From positions 22,920 through 31,857 of the forward strand of contig DFYK01000078.1 in NCBI GenBank assembly GCA_002383605.1: a stretch of DNA of 8,938 bases, in the 5' to 3' direction. The first letter of the stretch is position 1, and each line of letters begins with the position of its first letter. This document shows, one piece after another, positions 1 to 5,437 of this stretch. The position numbers and the translations under genes are program-made. The notes under the pieces were generated by a model. It searched no databases. It was not told the DNA's origin and saw nothing but the letters and a program-made list of their open reading frames with translations. The stretch comes from Proteiniphilum sp. UBA4084. GTDB lineage: Bacteria > Bacteroidota > Bacteroidia > Bacteroidales > Dysgonomonadaceae.

Positions 1-254
1 TTTTTAGCTGTCAGGAGTCAGCTATCAGCTGTCAGCTTTTTTGGTGGAATGTTGTTAATTTCAGCGGTTTGTTTTTTAGCGTTCAGCTGTCAGCTGTCAG
101 CGATCAGCTTTTTAGCTGTCAGGATTCAGCGATCAGCTCTTTTAGGAGCAATGTTGTTTTCTCCAGCGTTCAGCAAGTTAGCGTTCAGCTGTCAGCGATC
201 AGCTTTTTTAGGAGCAATTGTTGGGCTTACAGCGGTTTGCAAGTTAGTTTATAG
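1..254. repeat. Composite heptad/spacer repeat cluster A
   Basis: No gene is seen here apart from the last codons of the ACT gene at 249-254. The stretch alternates arrays of a 7-bp unit starting with CAG (CAGCTGT, CAGCGAT, CAGCTAT, CAGGAGT, CAGGATT) with a conserved module of about 52 bp. Module copies lie at 35-86, 136-188 and 202-254. Each begins GCTTTTTTAGG or similar, has AATGTTGTT in the middle, then usually CAGCGGTTTG, and ends TTAGCGTTCAG; copy 3 ends in a degenerate TTTATAG that includes the ACT stop codon. Long plus-strand open frames here are a by-product of the repeat, which lacks stops on that strand. No intrinsic terminator is evident downstream of the ACT gene. Function unknown. 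Confidence 0.85.
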
Positions 255-674
255 TTGGTAGATATCGGCTTGAGAGAGCAGTTGCTGGTTGTTCTTCTCC
301 AGCACCCCGCTCATTTGAACGATATCCTCAGCACGGATCACGGCCAGTGCCACATCGTTGTTGGAGAAGGCGTACATATAATCCACATTGATCTTTTCTG
401 CCGCCAGTATCTCCAGGATGTGGTAGAGCGATCCCGGCTTGTCGGGGATATTGACGCAGACCACGTCGGTGAGTCCGATGGAGAATCCGGCATCCTCCAG
501 TACTTTTTTTGCCAGTTCGGGCCTGCCCACGACCATGCGTACAATGCCATAATCGGCCGTTTCCGCCACGCTGAGCGCGGTGATGTTCACGTCGTTTTCA
601 GCCAGGATGCGGGTCAGTTCGGTCAACCTTCCCGACCGGTCTTCCAGAAAAACAGAGAGTTGTTTGATGTGCAT
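249..674 (-). CDS. Tandem ACT-domain protein, probable amino acid sensor of the ior operon
   Basis: This 141-residue protein consists of two ACT domains in a row (about residues 4-68 and 71-139) and no catalytic domain. Each domain opens with the usual strand followed by a ligand-loop motif: EDRSGRL at 11-17 and PDKPGSL at 77-83, with the glycine that normally lies at the effector-binding interface. ACT domains typically bind amino acids at dimer interfaces, so I infer that it senses an aromatic amino acid or related metabolite. It is the last gene after iorA, iorB and the aryl-CoA ligase, separated from the ligase by a 277-bp repeat-filled spacer. ATG at 674 is preceded by A-rich repeat sequence and no clear Shine-Dalgarno site. 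The TAA stop at 249-251 lies inside a repeat module. It may be a regulator of the operon or an accessory subunit; the sequence does not show which. Confidence 0.9.
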   Translation of the reverse strand: MHIKQLSVFLEDRSGRLTELTRILAENDVNITALSVAETADYGIVRMVVGRPELAKKVLEDAGFSIGLTDVVCVNIPDKPGSLYHILEILAAEKINVDYMYAFSNNDVALAVIRAEDIVQMSGVLEKNNQQLLSQADIYQL

Positions 675-876
675 GTTATTTAGCGTTCAGGAGTCAGCTT
701 TTTTAGCTGTCAGGAGTCAGCTATCAGCTGTCAGCTTTTTTAGTATAATGTTGTTTATTTCAGCGGTTTGTAATTTAGCGTTCAGGATTCAGGAATCAGC
801 GATCAGCGTTCAGCTCTTTCGGAGCAATGTTGTTTCCTGCAGCGGTTTATATCTTTTTTAGTGTTCAGTATCCAGC
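675..876. repeat. Composite heptad/spacer repeat cluster B, CAG part
   Basis: This is the right-hand part of the spacer between the ACT gene and the ligase gene, and it has the same architecture as cluster A. It begins with the tail of a module (TTTAGCGTTCAG ending at 690), then CAG heptads, a full module at 734-785, more heptads (CAGGATT, CAGGAAT, CAGCGAT, CAGCGTT), and a divergent module at 813-868. Positions 700-741 are identical to 1-42 over 42 bases, and the match continues with scattered mismatches to about 807. No gene or hairpin terminator is visible. The ACT start codon sits directly at the edge of the repeat. Confidence 0.85.
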
Positions 877-946
877 GATCTTTGATCTTGTATCTTTTGT
901 CTTTTGTCTTTTGTCTTTGATCTTTTGTCTTTGATCTTCGATCTTC
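877..946. repeat. CTT-type heptad array after the ligase gene
   Basis: Ten uninterrupted 7-bp units can be read as GATCTTT, GATCTTG, TATCTTT, three TGTCTTT, GATCTTT, TGTCTTT and two GATCTTC. The array begins in register with the preceding CAG heptads (CAGTATC, CAGCGAT) and ends five bases before the ligase stop codon at 952-954. On the transcribed minus strand it is a purine-rich run (AAAGAC/AAAGATC) without stop codons or hairpin potential. Short heptanucleotide tandem repeats are known from other bacteria, for example cyanobacterial STRR sequences. No function is assigned here. Confidence 0.9.
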
Positions 947-951
947 CTCAA

Positions 952-2250
952 TCAGCAATGTCGGTGGTCGATGACCCGCTTGGCTTTTCCCTCCGACCGT
1001 TCGATGCTGTTCGGTTCCACCAGGCGGACTTTCGCACTGATGCCGAGCATGGACTTGATGTTGTTGTCGATGCGGTGTCGTATACCCTCCAGTTCGCGGA
1101 TGCTGTCCGACCAGTTTCTCTCGTCTATCTCCACCAGCACCTCCAGTGTATCGAGATTATTCTCTCTTCTGATGATCAGCTGGTAGTGTGGCGTGGTTTC
1201 TGTCATCTCCATCAGTACGGATTCTATTTGTGACGGGAAGACGTTTACCCCGCGGATGATCAGCATGTCGTCGGTTCGTCCCAGACACTTCTCCATGCGC
1301 ACCAGGGTGCGTCCGCAGTCGCATTTTTCTCTGTGTAGCCGGGTGAGGTCGCGCGTGCGGTAACGCAACAGCGGCATGGCCACCTTGCTCACCGGGGTGA
1401 AGACCAGCTCACCCAGCTCACCGTCGGGCAGCACTTCCAGTGTCTCGGGATGGATGATCTCGGGGATGAAGTGATCTTCAAACACGTGATTGCCACATTG
1501 GCAGGCACACTCCATGGATACACCCGGCCCGATTACTTCGCTCAGTCCATAGATGTCATAAGCTTTAATATGCAGCAGTTGCTCAATTTCCTTGCGCATC
1601 TCGTTGGTCCAGGGCTCAGCGCCAAAGACACCAATGCGGAGCCTGATCTCCTCCGGAGCGATTCCTTCCTTGCGGATGCTTTCACCCAGGTGAGCAGCAT
1701 AAGACGGTGTGCAGGCCAGGATGGTTGCCTGGAAGTCGGTCATAAACTGCAGCTGCTTTTTGGTATTCCCGGTAGATATGGGAATCACGGTAGCGCCCAC
1801 TTTCTCTGCTCCGTAATGCAGTCCCAGTCCCCCGGTAAACGGACCATAGCCATAGGCGATCTGGATGGTGTCGCCGCTGTGTATGCCTGCCATGGTGAGG
1901 CTGCGCGCCACCACCTCGGCCCATGTTTCCAAATCCTGTTGCGTATAGCCCACCACGGTGGGTTTCCCTGTGGTGCCACTCGATGCGTGGATGCGCACCA
2001 CATCGCTCTGTGGTACGGTGAACAAACCAAAAGGATAGTTGTCGCGCAGATCGTTTTTTGTGGTGAAAGGCAGGTAGCTCAGCTGATCCACGCTCCGGAT
2101 GTCGCCCGGCTCTATACCTGCTTCTTTCAGTTTCTTCCGGTAGAAAGGTACGTTGTCGTAGATCCGTTGTATCATTGCGGTGAGCCGCCTACTTTGTATC
2201 TCGTGCATCTGTTGCCTATCGGCACATTCCATTTCGTTGTTCCAGATCAT
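952..2250 (-). CDS. paaK: Phenylacetate-CoA ligase (aryl-acetate:CoA ligase, AMP-forming)
   Basis: This is a 432-residue member of the PaaK branch of the ANL adenylate-forming superfamily, of normal length. It joins an aryl-acetate such as phenylacetate or indoleacetate to CoA with ATP, or could work in reverse in an amino acid fermenter. Visible motifs are the phosphate-binding loop HASSGTTGKP (88-97), YGLSE (234-238), RYRTRD (296-301), the hinge region GRTDDMLIIRGVNVFP (324-339) and the C-terminal lysine motif EGKAKR (420-425). Cysteines at 248, 250, 252, 310 and 312 (CACQCG and CDCG) suggest a bound metal such as zinc. I chose ATG at 2250 because homologues I recall begin MIWN and because it follows the iorB stop by one base (TAAGATG). 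An ATG at 2277 would add nine residues inside iorB. The tight junction implies translational coupling with iorB. The TGA stop lies in a repeat-like AATCAGC. Confidence 0.95.
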   Translation of the reverse strand: MIWNNEMECADRQQMHEIQSRRLTAMIQRIYDNVPFYRKKLKEAGIEPGDIRSVDQLSYLPFTTKNDLRDNYPFGLFTVPQSDVVRIHASSGTTGKPTVVGYTQQDLETWAEVVARSLTMAGIHSGDTIQIAYGYGPFTGGLGLHYGAEKVGATVIPISTGNTKKQLQFMTDFQATILACTPSYAAHLGESIRKEGIAPEEIRLRIGVFGAEPWTNEMRKEIEQLLHIKAYDIYGLSEVIGPGVSMECACQCGNHVFEDHFIPEIIHPETLEVLPDGELGELVFTPVSKVAMPLLRYRTRDLTRLHREKCDCGRTLVRMEKCLGRTDDMLIIRGVNVFPSQIESVLMEMTETTPHYQLIIRRENNLDTLEVLVEIDERNWSDSIRELEGIRHRIDNNIKSMLGISAKVRLVEPNSIERSEGKAKRVIDHRHC

Positions 2251-2251
2251 C

Positions 2252-2827
2252 TTATTTCTGCGTGTTATCTTTTCCAAGTCTGAAAGCGTTCAGGTTCGTT
2301 TCCACAATTTTTTCTCCTTTACCGCCAAAATAGGTGACGATAGCCTTTTCCAGTTCTGCCGGTTCCATGCCAATATAGGGCGCTGCGGCTCCCAGCATGG
2401 CCACGTTGTATGTCATCACGTTTCCTGCCGCTGTGGCCATCGATTTCGCATCCACCAGAAAAGCGGAAGAAGATTCACTGATCTTTTGCAACAACTCGGT
2501 TTTGTCAGGGTAGCTGTCGATATTTTCGTAGGGTTCAGTAGAGGTCACAATAACTCCATCCGGTGCCAGGAAAGGAAGGTATCTCAGCGATTCCATCGGT
2601 TCAAGCGAAAGGATCATATCTGCTTTCCCCAATGGAATCAGATCGGAGTAAATCTCTTCTGTGGAGATGCGGAGATGGGATTCCACGGCACCGCCGCGCT
2701 GACTCATACCGTGTACTTCGGCCTGCTTCACGTGAAGACCCAGATTCATGGCTGCCAGATCGATGATGGATGCGATGGTAAGGATTCCTTGTCCGCCTAC
2801 GCCGGCGATGATGATATTTCTTTGCAT
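2252..2827 (-). CDS. iorB: Indolepyruvate ferredoxin oxidoreductase, beta (gamma-domain) subunit
   Basis: This 191-residue protein matches the small subunit of indolepyruvate:ferredoxin oxidoreductase, of typical length. It carries the 2-oxoacid oxidoreductase gamma domain: the glycine-rich GVGGQGI (9-15) at the N-terminus and the family motif EVHGMSQRGGAV (37-48). With IorA it converts aryl-pyruvates plus CoA to aryl-acetyl-CoA, CO2 and reduced ferredoxin in the cytoplasm; the reaction is reversible. The ATG at 2827 is well supported because the conserved N-terminus starts at once. Its upstream region is pure repeat sequence ending in CTAAAAAAATATG, so there is no usual Shine-Dalgarno site. 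The TAA stop is separated by one base from the ligase start. It is co-directional with iorA, with an 84-bp repeat-filled gap between them. Confidence 0.96.
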   Translation of the reverse strand: MQRNIIIAGVGGQGILTIASIIDLAAMNLGLHVKQAEVHGMSQRGGAVESHLRISTEEIYSDLIPLGKADMILSLEPMESLRYLPFLAPDGVIVTSTEPYENIDSYPDKTELLQKISESSSAFLVDAKSMATAAGNVMTYNVAMLGAAAPYIGMEPAELEKAIVTYFGGKGEKIVETNLNAFRLGKDNTQK

Positions 2828-2950
2828 ATTTTTTTAGCTGTCAGCTGTCAGCTATCAGCTGTCAGCTTGTTGGGGCAATGTTTTTTATTTCAGCGGTTTG
2901 CGAGTGAGTTTTTAGTTTTCAGCAATCAGCTTTTTTGACTTTTGATTTTT
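2828..2950. repeat. Composite heptad/spacer repeat cluster C, in the iorA-iorB gap
   Basis: Heptads (CAGCTGT, CAGCTGT, CAGCTAT, CAGCTGT) from about 2838 lead into a module copy at 2865-2922 (GCTTGTTGGGGCAATG, then TTTCAGCGGTTTG), followed by CAGCAAT and a T-rich tail resembling the CTT heptads (GACTTTTGATTTT). The right half, from about 2915, is inside the iorA reading frame and encodes its last 11 or so residues. The left end abuts the iorB start codon. It is the same element as in clusters A and B, and no promoter or hairpin terminator was recognised in it. Confidence 0.85.
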
Positions 2951-4516
2951 TTTCAATGTTTGTACACACTCCCGTTGTGAGATAATCACCGAGACACCGT
3001 TGTAATCGAGTTCTTCTTTCAGGATGGTGCTGTTCTCATTCAGGTTCTTTTTGAGCGGAACCATCAGCCTGATATGCTCTTCCTCCACGCCCAACCCTTT
3101 GCAGATATCGAAGAACCTGCCGGTGCCGGCTGAATCCTGTCCACCCGTCATGGCGGTCGTGTCGTTGTCGGATATGATGATGGTGACCGGCGAACGGTCG
3201 TTCACAGCATCCAGCAGTCCCGTCATCCCGGAGTGGGTGAAGGTAGAGTCGCCAATTACGCAGACTGCCGGTCGAAGGCCCGCGTCGGCGGCACCTTTGG
3301 CCATGGTAATGGAGGCGCCCATATCCACGCAGGTGCTGATGGCATTGTAGGGAGGCAGTGCTCCCAGCGTGTAGCAGCCGATATCGCCGAATACCTGTTT
3401 ATATGGATAGGATTCCATGGCCAGGTTGAGGGCATCGAACAGGTCGCGGTGGCCGCATCCCTGACAGAGCATCGGCGGCCGGGGCGCGACAATTGCGGGA
3501 ATTACTTTCGTTTCTGAAGTTGTTAATCCGAGCGCTTTTGCCAGCGGGGCGGGGGAGAGTTCTCCCGTGCGGGGCAGTGCTCCGTCAAGTCGTCCCCGGA
3601 ATTTAAGGTTGCCAAAATAGCCCTTCAGCAACTCCTCGTATACCGGATATCCCTCTTCAACGATCAGGATGTCGTCGTATTGATCACAGAATGCTTTAAT
3701 CTTATGCTCAGGCAATGGGTATTGCGATATTTTCAGCAGGGGAATCTGTAGCTTGTAGCTGCCTATTACCTCCATGGCGTAGTTGTAACCGATACCGAAG
3801 GCAATCACTGCTTTTTTTCCTGTTCCTTCCATTATCTTGTTATAGGGGGAAGATTCCGACAATGACACCAGTTGCTGCTGTTTTTCCAGTAGCTGTTGAT
3901 AGTTTCTCCGGGCGTTTGCCGGCAGCAGGATCCATTTTCCCTTTTCCTCAGAAGGAGTCAGATTATTGTGGGGGCGTGTTTCCGTCCTTGTCACTACCGC
4001 TCTGGAATGAGACAGCCGTGTGGGTATGCGCAGCAGCACGGGCAGTGCTGTCTGTTCCGACAGGTCGAAAGCATGCCGCGTCATGTTGTAAGTTTCCTGC
4101 TGGTTTGCCGGTTCCAGCACCGGGATCATGGCAAATTTACCATATACGCGGCTATCCTGTTCATTCTGTGAAGAATGCATGGAGGGGTCGTCTGCTACAA
4201 CAATTACCAGCCCGCCATGAATGCCGGTAACTGATGAGTTCATGAAAGCATCGGCGGCCACGTTTAGCCCCACGTGCTTCATACAAACGAGGCTTCGCTT
4301 GCCGGCGTATGACATGCCCAGGGCAGCTTCATAAGCCGTTTTCTCATTCGTTGCCCAGGCAGCGCGGACGAATGGCTCCTTTGCCTGTGGCGATTTTTGT
4401 ACGTATTCGGTTATTTCGGTCGAAGGTGTGCCGGGATAGGCATACACGCCAGATATACCCGCATCCAGTGCCGCCTGGGCAATGGCTTCGGCACCCAATA
4501 GCAATTGTTTGTTCAT
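2912..4516 (-). CDS. iorA: Indolepyruvate ferredoxin oxidoreductase, alpha subunit (TPP-dependent)
   Basis: This 534-residue thiamine-diphosphate enzyme carries out oxidative decarboxylation of aryl-pyruvates (indolepyruvate, phenylpyruvate, hydroxyphenylpyruvate) to aryl-acetyl-CoA with IorB. The N-terminal pyrimidine-binding domain opens with LLLGAEAIAQAALDAG and YAYPGTPSTEI (25-35). The C-terminal TPP domain shows CQGCGHRD (351-358), GDIGCYTLG (377-385), and the diphosphate motif GDSTFTHSG (422-430) with N451 in NDTTAMTGGQ. The family member from archaea ends in two [4Fe-4S] ferredoxin motifs (CxxCxxCxxxC); none is present here, so electrons presumably pass by another route or an external ferredoxin. 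The last residues (524-534, lysine-rich, ending LIAEN) are encoded by repeat DNA. ATG at 4516 fits the conserved start and heads the operon, with a promoter candidate about 80 bp upstream. Confidence 0.96.
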   Translation of the reverse strand: MNKQLLLGAEAIAQAALDAGISGVYAYPGTPSTEITEYVQKSPQAKEPFVRAAWATNEKTAYEAALGMSYAGKRSLVCMKHVGLNVAADAFMNSSVTGIHGGLVIVVADDPSMHSSQNEQDSRVYGKFAMIPVLEPANQQETYNMTRHAFDLSEQTALPVLLRIPTRLSHSRAVVTRTETRPHNNLTPSEEKGKWILLPANARRNYQQLLEKQQQLVSLSESSPYNKIMEGTGKKAVIAFGIGYNYAMEVIGSYKLQIPLLKISQYPLPEHKIKAFCDQYDDILIVEEGYPVYEELLKGYFGNLKFRGRLDGALPRTGELSPAPLAKALGLTTSETKVIPAIVAPRPPMLCQGCGHRDLFDALNLAMESYPYKQVFGDIGCYTLGALPPYNAISTCVDMGASITMAKGAADAGLRPAVCVIGDSTFTHSGMTGLLDAVNDRSPVTIIISDNDTTAMTGGQDSAGTGRFFDICKGLGVEEEHIRLMVPLKKNLNENSTILKEELDYNGVSVIISQRECVQTLKKNQKSKKLIAEN

Positions 4517-4520
4517 ATTC

Positions 4521-4578
4521 CGGATAATCCGTTTTTGCAGATATTGCTGGTTGTTGTTTCGTTTTATTGCAAAAACGG
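4521..4578 (-). promoter_or_regulatory. Inverted repeat and palindrome in the iorA leader
   Basis: CCGTTTTTGCA at 4529-4539 and TGCAAAAACGG at 4568-4578 form a perfect 11-bp inverted repeat with a 28-base loop, lying in the predicted 5' untranslated region 12 bases before the iorA start codon. A second palindrome, CGGATAATCCG at 4521-4531 (five-base arms around one base), shares CCG with the left arm, so in RNA the two structures would be mutually exclusive. There is no U-tract after the stem, so it is not a standard terminator. It could be an operator, a leader hairpin controlling translation, or chance; the sequence alone does not decide. Confidence 0.5.
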
Positions 4579-4590
4579 TCTTTCAGGTTG

Positions 4591-4598
4591 CAAAATTA
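4591..4598 (-). promoter_or_regulatory. Candidate -7 promoter element for the ior operon
   Basis: The minus strand reads TAATTTTG here, a match to the Bacteroidetes -7 consensus TAnnTTTG. The -33 region is weak: only a GTTT/TTTT run about 17-19 bases upstream. Transcription would start near 4584, giving a leader of about 68 bases that contains the inverted repeat. It is the best candidate in the gap between the toxin and iorA. Confidence 0.5.
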
Positions 4599-4620
4599 CA
4601 AAAATAATGGGTTGAAAACT

Positions 4621-4648
4621 ACGGATATCTGTAATTAGAATCATTCTA
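4621..4648. promoter_or_regulatory. Operator-like palindromes upstream of the ior promoter
   Basis: Two dyad sequences lie side by side just upstream of the candidate promoter. TAGAATCATTCTA (4636-4648) is a perfect six-base-arm palindrome around one base. ACGGATATCTGT (4621-4632) is a 12-base palindrome with one mismatched pair. They lie about 35-65 bases before the predicted start of transcription, where an activator or repressor could bind. They may instead belong to the 3' end of the toxin transcript. The evidence is symmetry and position only. Confidence 0.35.
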
Positions 4649-4663
4649 CATTTCAATAGTTTT

Positions 4664-5080
4664 CTATCGTTTATTGAAAATGTAATCTAATCCCTGTTCT
4701 ACGTAGTGGTGAAATTCATAATCTGAAGAAATAAGCGGAATTTTATCAGAAATTGCCTGAGCAATAATTGCATGATCATTCATATCTTTGTGTTTTCGTG
4801 CAATTTGTAAAAATGTGTACATATCAAGGTGATATTTGTTGAAATAGATTATTCTTATACCGCTTTCTTCGATAGCTCCTAATAATTCATCTTCGGATTT
4901 ATAAAAAATGGATTTAAATTTGCCGATGCGATAAAGAAGAATGAGCTCTTGTACTGCAATATTGCTTGTATAAATGATTGATGAGTAATCGTTCAATATT
5001 TCCATAATATGAGAGTCTATTTCATCAAACTGTCTTGATAAAATAAACACCAACATATTTGTATCCAAGTAGAAACGCAT
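4664..5080 (-). CDS. PIN-domain ribonuclease toxin
   Basis: This 138-residue protein is a single PIN domain of normal length for VapC-like toxins, which are magnesium-dependent RNases that cut tRNA or other RNA. The acidic active site is complete: D6 in YLDTNML, E45 in VQELILLY, D102 in MNDHAIIAQA and D120 in ISSDYEF. It follows the small antitoxin gene by six bases without its own Shine-Dalgarno site (TAATTCCCCATG), which implies translational coupling. ATG at 5080 places the conserved aspartate at residue 6, as usual. The gene is visibly richer in A and T than iorA and pnp on either side, consistent with acquisition by transfer. The RNA target cannot be told from sequence. Confidence 0.9.
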   Translation of the reverse strand: MRFYLDTNMLVFILSRQFDEIDSHIMEILNDYSSIIYTSNIAVQELILLYRIGKFKSIFYKSEDELLGAIEESGIRIIYFNKYHLDMYTFLQIARKHKDMNDHAIIAQAISDKIPLISSDYEFHHYVEQGLDYIFNKR

Positions 5081-5086
5081 GGGGAA

Positions 5087-5254
5087 TTATTTCAGAATAG
5101 CATCCATATCAACGATTTCAATAACTCCCTTTGGATATTTCTCCCAAAACAGCGCAATTTTCGATTTTTTCTCTTGTGGTGCCTTTGTCTTTTCCATCCT
5201 TGATGTAGTCCTGGAATCGACTTCTTTCGTTATTTTCTTTTTTGTAGTTTTCAT
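5087..5254 (-). CDS. Putative antitoxin of the PIN toxin
   Basis: This is a 55-residue basic protein. The first 35 or so residues are rich in lysine, threonine and glutamate and look disordered (MKTTKKKITKEV at the start). The C-terminal part has the more structured FWEKYPKGVIEIVDMDAILK, probably the segment that binds the toxin. No familiar DNA-binding fold (ribbon-helix-helix, AbrB, Phd) is recognisable, so it is assigned by its position before the PIN gene. I chose ATG at 5254 because it has a strong Shine-Dalgarno site, GGAGG, six bases upstream (5261-5265 on the plus strand). A longer frame starting with TTG at 5287 would begin inside the -7 promoter element and is unlikely. Confidence 0.75.
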   Translation of the reverse strand: MKTTKKKITKEVDSRTTSRMEKTKAPQEKKSKIALFWEKYPKGVIEIVDMDAILK

Positions 5255-5284
5255 TATTTTCCTCCAAATGAATTGAATAGACGA

Positions 5285-5315
5285 CAAATATAGGCATTAG
5301 TTTAAAACATGCAAA
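5285..5315 (-). promoter_or_regulatory. Consensus Bacteroidetes promoter of the toxin-antitoxin operon
   Basis: On the minus strand TTTG (5312-5315), a 19-base spacer and TATATTTG (5285-5292) match the Bacteroides primary sigma consensus (TTTG, 19-21 bases, TAnnTTTG). Transcription would start near 5278-5280, leaving a leader of about 25 bases with the GGAGG site before the ATG at 5254. The spacer holds a short palindrome, GTTTAAAAC (5300-5308), a possible site for autoregulation. This also rules out the upstream TTG start. Confidence 0.75.
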
Positions 5316-5377
5316 GATATTTTTTTTTTAAAATCTCAAAAGCGTTGGGTTTGGAGTTTAGCCTTGGGTGATAGGAT

Positions 5378-5413
5378 GAAAAAACAAAAGCGAACCTTTT
5401 GGGGTTCGCCTTT
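5378..5413 (-). terminator. Intrinsic terminator of pnp
   Basis: On the minus strand AAAGGCGAACC, a six-base loop (CCAAAA) and GGTTCGCTTTT form an 11-bp stem with one G-U pair, followed by TTTTGTTTTTT. It starts about 25 bases after the pnp stop codon, separating pnp from the toxin-antitoxin module. Confidence 0.92.
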
Positions 5414-5437
5414 GATGATTATGGGGTTGGAAGATTG

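Noticed and set aside
1..254. Plus-strand open frames across the repeat cluster that look like serine-rich small proteins
   Set aside because: They are translations of the stop-free strand of the heptad repeat, with no start context or coding-like composition.
1..946. CRISPR-like array
   Set aside because: The repeat units are 7 bp and degenerate, the longer modules are not separated by unique spacers of constant size, and no cas genes are present.
877..946. Intrinsic terminator or origin-type iteron array after the ligase gene
   Set aside because: The heptads have no dyad symmetry for a hairpin, and there is no DnaA-box consensus, replication gene or other origin feature nearby.
2251..2277. 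Earlier ligase start at 2277
   Set aside because: It would add nine residues overlapping iorB, and the conserved MIWN start at 2250 is directly after the iorB stop.
4529..4578. Standard attenuator or known riboswitch in the iorA leader
   Set aside because: There is no U-tract after the stem, no leader peptide with aromatic codons and no recognised riboswitch core, so only an uncharacterised structure is claimed.
5255..5287. TTG start at 5287 for the antitoxin
   Set aside because: It lies in the -7 promoter element, upstream of a strong GGAGG site that serves the ATG at 5254.
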